Assembly (NCBI RefSeq): GCF_022513635.1 | Contig: NZ_JAKWBL010000003.1 | Coordinates: forward strand, 372,001-436,000 | Direction: 5' to 3' | Length of the DNA: 64,000 nt | Source: Paraniabella ginsengisoli | GTDB lineage: Bacteria > Bacteroidota > Bacteroidia > Chitinophagales > Chitinophagaceae | In this document: positions 31,310 through 41,160 of the stretch, piece after piece | How the letters are laid out: every line of letters begins with the position of its first letter | How positions within the stretch are numbered: the first letter of the stretch is position 1 | Program-made: the position numbers and the translations under genes | The notes under the pieces: model-generated | Told to the model about the DNA's origin: nothing | The model's input: only the letters and a program-made list of their open reading frames with translations | Databases searched by the model: none

Positions 31310-32073
31310 CTACAACCCGAATAAATTTTTAGCATTTCTTGTTGTGATATTTGCTATTTCTTCAACTGAAATTTGCATCACTTCAGCCAGTTTGTCGGCA
31401 ATGATGGGTATGTAAGAAGGCTCATTTCGCTTTCCTCGGTATGGAACCGGCGCTAAATAAGGAGCGTCAGTTTCCAGTACAACCTTCTCTAATCCTATTT
31501 GCCTTAAAACCTCATCAAGCCCTGATTTTTTAAAAGTCAGAACACCACCAATTCCCATGTAAAATCCAAGTTCCATTATTCTCTTTGCTTCTTCAACCGT
31601 TCCGCCAAAACAATGAAAGACGCCTTTCAATCCTTTGTCCTTTTTTTCTCAACCGCATCAATACACTCTTTTGTTGAGTTTCTGCTATGTATAACAATTG
31701 GAATATTATAATCGATGGCCCAATCCATTTGTTGATTAAATGCAGCCAATTGTTGTTCTTTAAATGTAAGATCCCAATAAAAATCAAGCCCGGTTTCGCC
31801 AATTGCGATAAAGCGGCGGTTTTGTAGATAGCTATCAATAATGTCTAACTCCTTCTCAAAACTTTCAGTAACTGAACAGGGGTGCAAACCCATCATACTT
31901 ATGCATTTGTCAGGGTTTTCGGTCTCTAATTCGAGCATCGATTTGTGACTTTGAGAATCAATTGCGGGCATTAAAATTTTGAAAACCTGTGCAGCGGACG
32001 CTCTTTTCAAAAATCCACCTTTATCATCAATGAACTGCTCCGAATAGATATGAGCGTGGGTATCAATGAACAT
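31310..32073 (-). CDS. tatD: TatD family metal-dependent hydrolase/DNase (one frameshift)
   Basis: The N-terminus DTHAHIYSEQF carries the first metal-binding HxH, GETGLDFYW the conserved glutamate, IPIVIHSRN the next histidine, and after a shift the chain continues with GVFHCFGGTVEEAKR and ETDAPYLAPVPYRGKRNEP (the final aspartate). The break is in the T7 run at 31642-31648. Corrected length is about 254 aa, typical for TatD. Members act as 3'-5' exonucleases in DNA repair and RNA turnover. It lies just upstream of the tRNA on the minus strand. Confidence 0.9.
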
Positions 32074-32189
32074 TTTCTATATTTATTGTCAATTATTTAG
32101 ATAATCTCTAAAATATATTTTTCTTTTTGAATATATGTATTAAAAAAGGTAACTTCATCTCAAGTTTTCATAGGGTACGGATTAAAAAT

Positions 32190-32222
32190 CGGGCTCGGGT
32201 ATTTACCCAGGCCCTTTTTTAT
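32190..32222. terminator. hairpin terminator after the deacetylase gene
   Basis: GGGCTCGGGTA / TACCCAGGCCC form a stem (32192-32214, with one mismatch) with a short loop; T-runs lie on both sides (T6 on the plus strand, T5 on the minus). It follows the minus-strand deacetylase stop at 32227. Confidence 0.65.
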
Positions 32223-32226
32223 TCAA

Positions 32227-32847
32227 TCAATTGCGTTTTAAGCTTTTAAAAACAAACCCTTTTGAGGAAAAATATTCTAAAACTAAAGGTAAGGCGTAAC
32301 TCATGTTTTTAAATGCCTTCTGACTATCATGAAAAACAATAATGGAGCCGTTTTTAGCCTTATTCACAACATTTGCACTACATTTTTCCGGAGATATTTT
32401 AGCATCAAAATCTCCGCTAAGTACATCCCACATAACAATCTTATAGTTCTTCTGTAATAATGTTCTTCCTGCTTTTCGCGATATTCTACCGTAAGGTGGC
32501 CTGAATAAATCCGATTTGATGTATGTCGATGCAAGATCAATATTATTTATATATTCATCATGAGTTACATTCCATCCGTTTAAATGATTATTAGTATGGT
32601 TACCAATAGAATGACCCTTTTTTATAATCTGTTCATAAATAGCATTGTACTCCAGCACATTTTTACCCAAACAAAAAAACGTGGCCTTAGCATTAAATTT
32701 CTCTAACTGCTCCAGCACAAATGGCGTAGCGGCAGGATGCGGACCATCGTCGAACGTAAGATAAAGTTCCCGCTCTTTTGTACGTATGTGCCATGTATAG
32801 GCGTTGAAAATAACTTTTAACCAGGCGGGTGTTTTAACAAAATACAT
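32227..32847 (-). CDS. polysaccharide deacetylase family protein (NodB domain)
   Basis: A compact NodB-homology enzyme of about 206 aa with metal and catalytic motifs in order: YLTFDDGPHP (catalytic base Asp and metal Asp), SIGNHTNNH (metal His pair), LFRPPYGRIS and a C-terminal IIVFHDS. It removes acetyl groups from a glycan such as peptidoglycan or chitooligosaccharide. No clear signal peptide; the N-terminus (MYFVKTPAWLKVIF) may be membrane-associated, as is usual for Bacteroidota members. I start at ATG 32847 rather than 32856. Confidence 0.9.
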   Translation of the reverse strand: MYFVKTPAWLKVIFNAYTWHIRTKERELYLTFDDGPHPAATPFVLEQLEKFNAKATFFCLGKNVLEYNAIYEQIIKKGHSIGNHTNNHLNGWNVTHDEYINNIDLASTYIKSDLFRPPYGRISRKAGRTLLQKNYKIVMWDVLSGDFDAKISPEKCSANVVNKAKNGSIIVFHDSQKAFKNMSYALPLVLEYFSSKGFVFKSLKRN

Positions 32848-32972
32848 AAAACACAAAGTTAACGTTTGTTTTATTGAAGATTAACATTTACCAAAGCGTT
32901 TGATATATGGACTTTGAAACATTTTGCATCTAAAAAGAAAAGTTTTTTATCTTGCCACATTCATATAACATA

Positions 32973-33227
32973 ATGAGCATTAAATCGAACGAAGAATACG
33001 AGCAGCAGCGTAACAAACAAGTCTCTAAAATGAGATCTATGTTCGACTACGTAATGGGTACTCTTATAATATTTATAGGATTATTTCTGCTTTTTAGATT
33101 TATGCTGGATATCAGGCTAAATAAGTTATATCCTCCTGATATTTTTGATAAAATTTATGGCATACTTGCCATACTTTATGGATCGTGGAGATTATACAGG
33201 GGTTATAAGAAGAATTATTTTAAATAG
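32973..33227 (+). CDS. small membrane protein, 84 aa
   Basis: The ATG at 32973 starts MSIKSNEEYEQQRNKQ, a charged cytoplasmic head. Two hydrophobic helices follow (YVMGTLIIFIGLFLLFRFML and IYGILAILYGSWRLYRGY). It is only 12 bases upstream of the PstS-like gene and is probably translated with it. Family is not recognised. Confidence 0.72.
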   Translation: MSIKSNEEYEQQRNKQVSKMRSMFDYVMGTLIIFIGLFLLFRFMLDIRLNKLYPPDIFDKIYGILAILYGSWRLYRGYKKNYFK

Positions 33228-33239
33228 ATTTTCATTCAG

Positions 33240-34161
33240 ATGCGTAGGATTTATATACTTATTTTTATTTTGTTGACATCCTTTTTGCCTGTAAATCAGA
33301 CAAAGACAGAACTAAAGAGTTGCCTGACACGCCTATGCGTGGAACGATAACCATTAGTGCAGACGAAACTTTCAAACCTATTGTTGATGAGCTTATCCGG
33401 GTTTATGAATCAAATAATTATGGTACTAAAATAAATGTGCAGTACAAACCTGAAGCAGATTGTGTAAAAGATCTTTGGAATGATAGTATCAGAATGGTGA
33501 TTTCAACAATAGTATTAACTAATCCCGAAAAAGCTGCGATTACTGATTCATTAAAGGTTACTGTAAATCAGCTTGCTGTGGCGCGAGATGCTATAGCTGT
33601 CATTGTAAATCCGGCATCGCCAGATTCTCTTTTGATATGAATGATATCAGATCGATCCTAGCAGGAACTTATAAAAGACCATTAATTCCGGTGTTTGATG
33701 GCGTTAAAGCAACCAGTACGGTTAGGTATATCGTCGATTCTGTAATGAAAGGCGCCAAACTTACCAATAGCGCTGTGGCCGCAAGAACCAGTGATTCTGT
33801 AATTAATTATGTAGCTAAAAATCCAAATGCCATTGGATTTATTGGAGTAAGCTGGATTGGCAACCCAGACGATGACCAGCAATTAAGCTTTTTAAAAAAA
33901 GTTAAAATTTCTCATTTAAAAGGTACAGATAAGGAAGGAAAGTATATATTGCCGGTACAGGCAAATTTATATGGGAAAAGGTATCCAATCACACGCGATT
34001 TAACGTATATCTTAAAAGAAAAGTATAGAGGTTTGGGCACAGGTTTTGCAGAGTTCCTGCATGGAGAAATTGGCCAGCTGATTTTTAAACGGGCTTATTT
34101 GATGCCAGGACGACGATATTTTATTATGCGTCCGATTCAGCTTAAGGAAGATTCGATTTAG
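33240..34161 (+). CDS. PstS-like substrate-binding lipoprotein (two frameshifts)
   Basis: From ATG at 33240 and after one shift in the T6 run near 33282-33288 the protein begins with a lipobox (ILLTSFFACKSDKD). The remainder resembles a PstS/phosphate-binding periplasmic domain: GTITISADETFKPIVDELI, then NPASPDSLL, the ARTSDSVINYVAKNPNAIGFIGVSW segment and PITRDLTYILKEKYRGLGTGFAEFLHG. A second break at 33635-33640 splits it. In this group such proteins often sit beside a TPR protein, as here, without a phosphate ABC transporter, so the ligand is uncertain. Confidence 0.8.
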
Positions 34162-34211
34162 TTAGAAAAAATTATATTTACAAATACTTAATTAAACAAC
34201 TACAAACAAAA

Positions 34212-36046
34212 ATGATGATGAAGAAAACAATCCATCTACTTGCACTTGGAGTATTGTTGAACACCGTAATGTATGCACAGTCCGTAGAGGATGGTGTGAA
34301 AGCTTACTACAATGGCAACTATGCTTCTGCTGTAAGTATATTAGAAAAAAGTGCGGATAAACCGGAAGCTGCGTATTGGCTTGCGCAATCTTATTTTGAA
34401 GACGGTAAATATCAATTGGCAAATGCTGCTATTACAAAGGCTCTTGGTGCAAATGCGAATGACCCCTATTTATTAGCGGCAAAAGGACAAATGCAGCTGT
34501 TCGAGAAAAAAGCAGCTGAAGCTAAGCAAAGCTTTGATGCTGCTATTGCTGCCGCGGGTAAGGATGAAGAAGATAAGGCTAAAGTATTCAATGCTGTGGG
34601 TCATGGTATTACAAGGGCTTATAATAACATAGATAAAGTAGGTGATATCAATTTTGCGGTTGCAAAATTGACAGAAGCTAAAAATCTGGTGATGGCCATG
34701 AAGGAAAAGAAAAGAGACCCATTGTTGGTAGCTGATATTTTTACCAATTTGGCTGATGCAACTTTGAAAGCAAATCCTGGTGAAGGCAGCCCAGCATTCG
34801 TTTTTTACCAAGAAGCCATTGCTGCTGACCCTACTTTTGCAAAAGCAGAATATAGGAAAGCTATGATTTTTAAATCTCAGAATAATGCTGAGCTTTATTT
34901 GCAGACTCTAGAAAAAGCTATTGCAGCGAATCCTGCAAACGTATCAGCGCTCGAGAAATTATACGACTATTATATTTTTACAGCACAAGATGCAGCAAAA
35001 GCAAAACCATACGGAGATAAAATAGTCGCGTTATTACCTCCAAGTCCTAACAATGAATATTTTAAGGCAGTAGGTTTGTACCAAACTAAAAATTACACTG
35101 AGGCAATTAATATTGGTAAAAATATCATTTCACAGGCAGGTGAAAAAACAAAACCTGAAACCTATAAATTAGTTGCCTATAGTTTGATCGGAAATAAAGA
35201 TACAGCAGCGGCTATCCCGTTTGTAGAAGACTATTTCAAAAATCAAGCTGAAGAAAATCTAGTTCCAAAAGATTACCTACTTAAGGCTACAGCTTATTCT
35301 ACAACCCCTGGTAAAGAAGCCGATGTGGTAAAAACCCTTATGGATGCAGCAGTAGCAGATACTACAGTAGCCGGAAAAGTAGACATCCTGGAGCAGGGCG
35401 CTAAAATGTTTGCTGGTAAAGGCGCACTTGCAGGAGATTTGTATGCTAAAATATTAGAAATTAAACCTGCAGACAGGTTAACGATCAATGATTTCTTTAA
35501 TGCCGGTTATACTGGTTATTATAAATCTGGTCAATACGAAAAAGCATGGAAAGTATTTGATGCAGCCCGTACAAAATTCCCTAAATGGAATTATGGCTAT
35601 ATGCTGGCTTATGGTAGCAGTTCCGTTTTCGACTCTACCAATGCTCAGAATATAATGGTTCCGGACGGAGAAAAATATATCGCTTATTTACAGTCTCCGG
35701 ACGACACCTCTGCTGTGACACCAAAAAGAGGAGAAATCTTCAAAACAGCTTTAGCATTGGCCATTTTCTATATCAACAAGCAGAAAGATACCCCTAATGG
35801 GTTAAAATTTCTACAAATTGCATATAACAACGCTGATGATCCAACAGCAAAAGAGCAGGTGGCAGGATACATTAAAGCCATGGGCGGTACGCCTGGTGTA
35901 GCAAAATCTGGTGCTACAACTGATAGCACTTCGACTACAGCTCCTGCTGCTTCTGATTCAACAAAAAAGCTCCGGCCTCTGATTCCACGAAAGCTCCGGC
36001 TTCCGATTCGACCAAGAATGCTCCGGCAGCAGGCGCAAAAGAATAA
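34212..36046 (+). CDS. tetratricopeptide-repeat exported protein (C-terminal frameshift)
   Basis: The roughly 611-aa protein has a signal peptide (IHLLALGVLLNTVMYAQS) and TPR-like helical pairs (AAYWLAQSYFEDGKYQLANAAITKAL, KAEYRKAMIFKSQNNAELYLQTLEKAI, YTGYYKSGQYEKAWKVFDAARTKF). The end is a low-complexity tail: shifting in the A6 run near 35967 restores APASDSTKAPASDSTKNAPAAG and a stop at 36046. It is probably a periplasmic scaffold. It lies 50 bases after the PstS-like lipoprotein and ends before a strong terminator. Confidence 0.87.
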
Positions 36047-36067
36047 ATGAAAAAATAACTTTTTATC

Positions 36068-36100
36068 AAAAGCACCTCATGTATGTGAGGTGCTTTTTTT
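36068..36100 (+). terminator. rho-independent terminator after the TPR gene
   Basis: A 12-bp perfect stem AAAAGCACCTCA / TGAGGTGCTTTT (36068-36079 and 36086-36097) with a 6-nt loop and a T7 tail. It separates the TPR gene from the nuo operon. Confidence 0.9.
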
Positions 36101-36157
36101 GACTTTGATCTAATTGTCATAAGATTATCATTAAAATGTTCTAATCTTTAAGGATAA

Positions 36158-36181
36158 TTGACTCACCTGCCTTATTTTTGC
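36158..36181 (+). promoter_or_regulatory. candidate Bacteroidota promoter for the nuo operon
   Basis: TATTTTTGC at 36173-36181 matches the Bacteroidota -7 consensus TAnnTTTG, 16 bases before the nuoA ATG. A clear -33 TTTG is not seen at the ideal distance; TTGAC at 36158 is too close. The terminator upstream makes a promoter here necessary. Confidence 0.4.
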
Positions 36182-36196
36182 TCATTAACAAAAGAT

Positions 36197-36592
36197 ATGG
36201 TTTATTTACTCGAAACCGTTGTTACTAATAATACAGCGCAGTCTTTTTTACCGATCGGATTGCAATTGATTTTTGCTGGGGGCCTCATCATCACATTGGT
36301 AATTGTTACGCACCTTTTAGGTCCTAAACGCAAAACAAAGGACAAACTCGAAAACTTTGCAAGCGGTATTGAGTCTCATGGCGACGCGCGCCAACCCATG
36401 GCTATCAAGTATTTTTTAACAGCTATTTTATTTGTGCTGTTTGATGTGGAGGTTATTTTCTTCTATCCTTATGCTGTTAATTTTAAAGAGCTTGGCTGGA
36501 GCGGGTTCTATGCTGTGTTGATGTTTGTTGGTTTCTTTCTCTGTGGTTTTACTTACATCATAAAGAAAGGAGCTTTAAAATGGGAAGATTAG
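36197..36592 (+). CDS. nuoA: NADH-quinone oxidoreductase subunit A
   Basis: The 131-aa protein has three membrane spans and the conserved loop KLENFASGIESHGDARQPMAIKYFL, followed by LFVLFDVEVIFFYPYAV. It is part of the proton-pumping membrane arm of complex I. I start at ATG 36197 because it gives the usual family N-terminus. First gene of a fourteen-gene operon that keeps the standard order A to N. Confidence 0.97.
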   Translation: MVYLLETVVTNNTAQSFLPIGLQLIFAGGLIITLVIVTHLLGPKRKTKDKLENFASGIESHGDARQPMAIKYFLTAILFVLFDVEVIFFYPYAVNFKELGWSGFYAVLMFVGFFLCGFTYIIKKGALKWED

Positions 36593-36677
36593 AAATGTAA
36601 AATAGTAAATGATAAATATCGAATCGAACCCGATTCCTCATTTATTATGATACATTCAAAATTCTAAATTCTAAATT

Positions 36678-37262
36678 ATGTCAAGACCTGTTTCTTATAA
36701 TATAAAGCAAAAACCCCTTGAAGCTGATATTAGCATGGCTGAAATGCCTGCGGGGCATGAAGGGCAGGGTTTTTTTGCAACTACGCTCGATAGCGTAATT
36801 GGCCTGGCAAGAAAAAACTCGATATGGCCACTTCCTTTTGCTACATCCTGCTGTGGTATTGAATTTATGGCAACGATGGGCGCAACCTACGATTTAGCTC
36901 GCTTTGGAAGTGAGCGCGTAGGATTCTCGCCCCGCCAGTGTGATCTTTTAATGGTTATGGGAACGATTGCGAAGAAAATGGGGCCGGTAGTCAAACAGGT
37001 ATATCTACAAATGGCGGAACCTCGCTGGGTAATTGCAGTTGGCGCCTGCGCCAGCAGTGGCGGCATTTTCGATACATACAGCGTATTACAGGGAATTGAT
37101 CAGGTAGTGCCTGTTGATGTTTATGTACCTGGATGTCCGCCAAGACCGGAGGCGATTTTAGACGGCGTGATGCGCATACAGGATCTGATAGGTAAAGAAA
37201 GCTTACGCAGAAGAAACAGTGAACAATACAGCGCTTTACTTGAAAGTTATGGAATACAATAG
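36678..37262 (+). CDS. nuoB: NADH-quinone oxidoreductase subunit B
   Basis: The 194-aa peripheral-arm subunit binds the N2 4Fe-4S cluster that hands electrons to quinone. The adjacent cysteines in ATSCCGIEFM, the third in VIAVGACASSGG and the fourth in VPGCPPRPEAILDG are all present, as is the GATYDLARFGSERVGFSPRQCDL stretch, given here as two parts. Full family length. Follows nuoA after 85 AT-rich bases. Confidence 0.97.
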   Translation: MSRPVSYNIKQKPLEADISMAEMPAGHEGQGFFATTLDSVIGLARKNSIWPLPFATSCCGIEFMATMGATYDLARFGSERVGFSPRQCDLLMVMGTIAKKMGPVVKQVYLQMAEPRWVIAVGACASSGGIFDTYSVLQGIDQVVPVDVYVPGCPPRPEAILDGVMRIQDLIGKESLRRRNSEQYSALLESYGIQ

Positions 37263-37264
37263 AA

Positions 37265-37350
37265 ATTTAGATTTCAGTATTTAGTACAAAGATCAATTTT
37301 TACTAAAAATCTAAATACTAAAATCTAAGTACTAAAATCTAAATACTCAT
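37265..37350 (+). repeat. AT-rich tandem-like repeat before nuoC
   Basis: The segment holds repeated variants of AAATCTAAATACTA (for example at 37306-37319 and 37336-37347). Similar AAATTCTAAATTCTAAATT-like sequence precedes nuoB (36656-36676), nuoE (39257-39292) and lies near 28645 and 61265. Confidence 0.55.
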
Positions 37351-37362
37351 AGTCTATATAAA

Positions 37363-37935
37363 ATGGCATTGACTACAGAGCTGATACAGCAAAAACTTAC
37401 TGAAAAATTTGGAGATCAGGTTTCTGATTTCGAAATGCAGTATGACATCCTGAATTTTCATGCTGATAAAGAGATCAACCTTAAAGTGCTTAACTTTTTG
37501 AAGGAAGATGAGGAACTCGCATTTAATTTCCTTACAGATCTTTGCGGGGTTCACTACCCCGATCAAAAAGGAAAGGAATTGGCTGTTGTTTATCATTTGC
37601 ATAATATCAGGGAAAATATACGCCTTAGGTTTAAAGTATTTACAGATATAGCAAAACCCGATGTTTATACCGCAACAGGTATTTTTTCTGCGGCCAATTG
37701 GATGGAGCGCGAAACTTTTGATTTTTACGGTATCAATTTTATCGGTCATCCGAATTTGATCAGAATTTTGAACGTTGATGAAATGGATTACTTTCCTATG
37801 CGTAAAGAATATCCATTAGAAGATCAAAGCCGTACTGATAAGGATGATGAAATGTTTGGCCGTGGTGGCATGTTGGGCTTTGGCACTGAAAAAACAATGC
37901 ACGGAACCATTGCGGAAGACGAGAAAGCTCAATAG
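37363..37935 (+). CDS. nuoC: NADH-quinone oxidoreductase subunit C
   Basis: The 190-aa subunit contains the 30-kDa subunit core: FNFLTDLCGVHYPDQKGKELAVVYHL, then IFSAANWMERETFDFYGINFIGHPNLIRIL and the ending with KEYPLEDQSR. It is separate from NuoD, not fused. It helps form the connecting module of complex I. The C-terminal tail after RTDKDDEMFGRGG is longer than usual. Confidence 0.95.
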   Translation: MALTTELIQQKLTEKFGDQVSDFEMQYDILNFHADKEINLKVLNFLKEDEELAFNFLTDLCGVHYPDQKGKELAVVYHLHNIRENIRLRFKVFTDIAKPDVYTATGIFSAANWMERETFDFYGINFIGHPNLIRILNVDEMDYFPMRKEYPLEDQSRTDKDDEMFGRGGMLGFGTEKTMHGTIAEDEKAQ

Positions 37936-37940
37936 AATTA

Positions 37941-37976
37941 CAGGTGTTGAAGAGTGCGACGCAACATAGTTGATAG
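37941..37976 (+). repeat. dispersed ~55-bp repeat, copy C, inside the nuo operon
   Basis: GTTGAAGAGTGCGACGCAAC (37945-37964) followed by ATAGTTGATAG. It lies in the gap between nuoC and nuoD. Short or truncated copy. Confidence 0.6.
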
Positions 37977-38025
37977 TAGCAGTGTTGTTGGTAAACAAAT
38001 AAAAAAAGACGAAGAAGATATTCAA

Positions 38026-39255
38026 ATGTCAGATTTACAACAAAACATAAACCTTCCGGCGGGTAGCATTGAAAAGCAAACCACCACGCTCAATATGGGG
38101 CCTACGCACCCGGCTACGCATGGTGTGTTTCAAAATATTATTGAGCTGGATGGGGAGAAAATTGTAGCTGCCGATGCAACGGTAGGTTATATTCATCGCG
38201 CATTTGAAAAAATTGCAGAACGCAGGCCGCTGTATCAAATTACGCCACTTACCGACAGGCTGAATTATTGCTCGGCTCCATTAAACAATATGGGCTGGCA
38301 TCTTACCTGTGAAAAATTGTTGGGTGTAAAAACGCCGAGACGTGTGGATTATTTGCGCGTTATTGTAATGGAACTGGCGCGTATTGCCGATCATTTAATT
38401 TGTAGCTCGATTATGGGCGTGGATGCAGGAGCTTACACAGGCTTTTTGTATGTGATGCAATACCGCGAGCTGATTTATGAAATTTATGAAGAAGTTTGCG
38501 GATCAAGATTAACCACCAATATTGGACGCATTGGCGGTTTTGAAAGAGATTTTAATAATACGGCTTTTGAAAAAATAGAAAAATTTTTAAACGAATATCC
38601 AGCTGTTCTGGAAGAGTTTGAGAACCTGTTTACACGCAACCGCATCTTTATGGATCGTTGTATGGGTGTGGGTGCCATCTCTGCCGAAAGAGCTTTAAAT
38701 TATGGTTTCACGGGACCTAATCTCCGCGCGGCTGGTGTTGATTATGATGTGCGTGTGGTAGCGCCTTACAGCCGTTACGAAGAATTTGATTTTGATATTC
38801 CTGTCGGTTCGACAGGCGATTGTTACGATCGTTTTCAGGTACGTAATGGCGAAATGTGGCAAAGCCTTCGCATTATTAAACAAGCAATGCAAAAGCTGAA
38901 TGATCTTAAAGGCGAAGAGGCAACTATTTATCATGCAGATGTTCCTGAATACTATCTTCCTGAAAAGAAAGATGTGTATACTAAAATGGAAGCATTGATC
39001 TGGCATTTTAAAATCATCATGGGCGAGATAGATATGCCGAAAGGTGAAGTATATCATGGCATTGAAGCAGGCAATGGTGAGTTAGGTTATTATTTTATCA
39101 GCGATGGCGGTAGAAGCCCGTACAGACTGCATTTCAGGCGTCCATGCTTTATATATTACCAGGCTTATGAAGAGTTGGTTAAAGGCGGAATGCTTAGCGA
39201 TGCCATCATGGTAATGTCATCCTTAAACCTGATTGCAGGCGAAATGGACGCATAA
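38026..39255 (+). CDS. nuoD: NADH-quinone oxidoreductase subunit D
   Basis: The 49-kDa subunit of the quinone site: LNMGPTHPATHGVFQNII, YIHRAFEKIAERRPLYQITP, DRLNYCSAPLNNMG, then GEAYHG-like GEVYHGIEAGNGELGYYFISDGG and ending NLIAGEMDA. A longer reading starts at 37954, but it would translate through a repeat element; ATG at 38026 (MSDLQQNINL) gives a normal N-terminus and 409 aa. Confidence 0.96.
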   Translation: MSDLQQNINLPAGSIEKQTTTLNMGPTHPATHGVFQNIIELDGEKIVAADATVGYIHRAFEKIAERRPLYQITPLTDRLNYCSAPLNNMGWHLTCEKLLGVKTPRRVDYLRVIVMELARIADHLICSSIMGVDAGAYTGFLYVMQYRELIYEIYEEVCGSRLTTNIGRIGGFERDFNNTAFEKIEKFLNEYPAVLEEFENLFTRNRIFMDRCMGVGAISAERALNYGFTGPNLRAAGVDYDVRVVAPYSRYEEFDFDIPVGSTGDCYDRFQVRNGEMWQSLRIIKQAMQKLNDLKGEEATIYHADVPEYYLPEKKDVYTKMEALIWHFKIIMGEIDMPKGEVYHGIEAGNGELGYYFISDGGRSPYRLHFRRPCFIYYQAYEELVKGGMLSDAIMVMSSLNLIAGEMDA

Positions 39256-39294
39256 AGAAATTTAGAAACTAAAGTTTAGAATTAAGAATTAAAA

Positions 39295-39783
39295 ATGGTA
39301 CAACTCTCACAAGAGAATATTGACAGGGTTCAAAAAATAATAGCACGTTATCCGGAAGGAAGACAGAAAAGTGCATTATTGCCTGTATTGCATGTGGCGC
39401 AGGAGCAGTTTGGCTGGCTAAGTGTGGAAACAATGGACTACGTTGCATCGCTGTTAAGTATTGAGCCTATCGAAGTTTACGAAGTGGCTTCTTTCTACAG
39501 CATGTACAATTTGAAGCCTGTAGGTAAATATATGTTTGAGGTTTGTCAGACTGGCCCCTGTATGTTGAACGGTAGTGATGATATTATAGCATATATCGGA
39601 GCCAAATTAAATATCAAACCAGGCCAAACAACCGAAGATGGTATGTTTACTTTAAAAACTGTTGAGTGCCTTGGTGCTTGTGGTTATGCGCCAATGATGC
39701 AACTGGGTAAATTTTATAAAGAACATCTGACCAAAGAAAAAGTGGACGCGATTATTGATGAGTGCAGAGCGAAGAATAATTAA
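39295..39783 (+). CDS. nuoE: NADH-quinone oxidoreductase subunit E
   Basis: The 162-aa 24-kDa subunit carries a 2Fe-2S cluster (N1a): the cysteines are in CQTGPCMLNGSDDI and VECLGACGYAPMMQ. The N-terminal helical region (RYPEGRQKSALLPVLHVAQEQFGWL) is typical. It pairs with NuoF in the NADH-oxidising module. Full length. Confidence 0.96.
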   Translation: MVQLSQENIDRVQKIIARYPEGRQKSALLPVLHVAQEQFGWLSVETMDYVASLLSIEPIEVYEVASFYSMYNLKPVGKYMFEVCQTGPCMLNGSDDIIAYIGAKLNIKPGQTTEDGMFTLKTVECLGACGYAPMMQLGKFYKEHLTKEKVDAIIDECRAKNN

Positions 39784-39806
39784 AACTTCTTTTAGGAAAA
39801 TATAAA

Positions 39807-41160
39807 ATGGGTAGAAAACTATTATTAGAAAAAGCGCATGTAGAAGGTATCAGATATTTTGATACTTATCGTCGTGAAGGGGCTACCGTAGCGTTGAGAA
39901 GGCATTGAAAACAATGGCGCCAGATGATGTTACTGAAGAAGTAAAAAATCAGGGCTTCGTGGGCGTGGTGGTGCCGGTTTCCCAACAGGTATGAAATGGA
40001 GCTTTCTGGCCAAACCCGAAGGCGTACCCCGCCACCTGGTTGTAAATGCTGATGAAAGCGAACCTGGTACTTTCAAGGATCGCTACCTCATGGAATTTCT
40101 GCCACATCTTTTAATAGAAGGAGTTATTGTTTCATCTTACGCGCTTGGCAGCAATGTTTCTTTTATTTATATCCGCGGTGAATATGCGTGGATTGTTGAC
40201 ATTTTAGAACAGGCGATACAGGAAGCACGCAATAATGGTTTCCTTGGTAAAAATATTTTAGGCAGCGGTTTCGATTGCGATGTTCATGTGCAGCGTGGTG
40301 CAGGCGCTTACATCTGCGGAGAAGAAACTGCATTGCTCGAATCGCTCGAAGGAAAAAGAGGCAATCCACGCATCAAGCCGCCCTTTCCTGCTGTTAAGGG
40401 AGTTTGGGACAGGCCAACAGTGGTAAACAATGTTGAAAGTATTGCTGCAGTAGTGCCGATCATCAATGAAGGTGCTGAGGAATACGCCAAAATTGGAGTA
40501 GGCAAATCAACAGGAACAAAACTTATTTCTGCATGTGGTAATATTAATAAACCTGGTGTTTATGAAATAGATATGACCATATCAGTTGAAGAATTTATAT
40601 ACAGTGATGAATGGTGTGGCGGTATTTCTAACGGCAAACGATTAAAAGCTTGTATTCCCGGAGGATCATCTGTTCCTATTCTGCCTACCAATCTTTTATT
40701 AAAGACTGCAAAGGGCGAACAAAGAATAATGAACTACGAAAGCCTTTCTGATGGCGGATTTCAGACCGGTTCGATGATGGGAAGTGGTGGATTTATTGTA
40801 TTTGATGAAGATCAGTGTGTAGTAAAACATACTTATACTTTAGCAAGATTTTACCGCCATGAAAGTTGCGGACAATGTTCTCCATGCCGTGAAGGAACGG
40901 GCTGGATGGAAAAATTGTTACTCCGTTTAGAAAATGGACAGGGAAAAATGAGCGATATTGATTTACTGTGGGATATACAAAGTAAGATTGAAGGCAATAC
41001 GATCTGTCCGCTTGGCGATGCAGCTGCATGGCCTGTTGCCGCAGCTATTCGTCATTTCCGGGATGAGTTTGAATGGCATATCACACATCCCGAAGAAGCT
41101 ATAATAAGAAATTTTGGGTTGGCGCATTATGCGGATGAGAGAGAAGCTGTTTTGGCGTAG
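39807..41160 (+). CDS. nuoF: NADH-quinone oxidoreductase subunit F (N-terminal frameshifts)
   Basis: The NADH- and FMN-binding subunit. The body from 39991 is clean: MKWSFLAKPEGVPRHLVVNADESEPGTFKD, AYICGEETALLESLEGKRGNPR and the 4Fe-4S motif ESCGQCSPCREGTGW. The start is at ATG 39807 (MGRKLLLEKAHVEGIRYFDTY), and the intervening part, including the FMN motif GLRGRGGAGFPTG, reads only with shifts near 39895 and 39950. Corrected length about 450 aa. The stop TAG at 41158-41160 is followed at once by the inverted-repeat cassette. Confidence 0.94.

Noticed and set aside
37265-37350. Possible CRISPR array from the AAATCTAAATACTA repeats
   Set aside because: Units are short, degenerate and adjacent without regular spacers, and no cas gene is in the window.
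37954-38025. An N-terminal extension of NuoD by 24 residues
   Set aside because: The extension translates the dispersed repeat and does not resemble NuoD N-termini; ATG 38026 is a better start.
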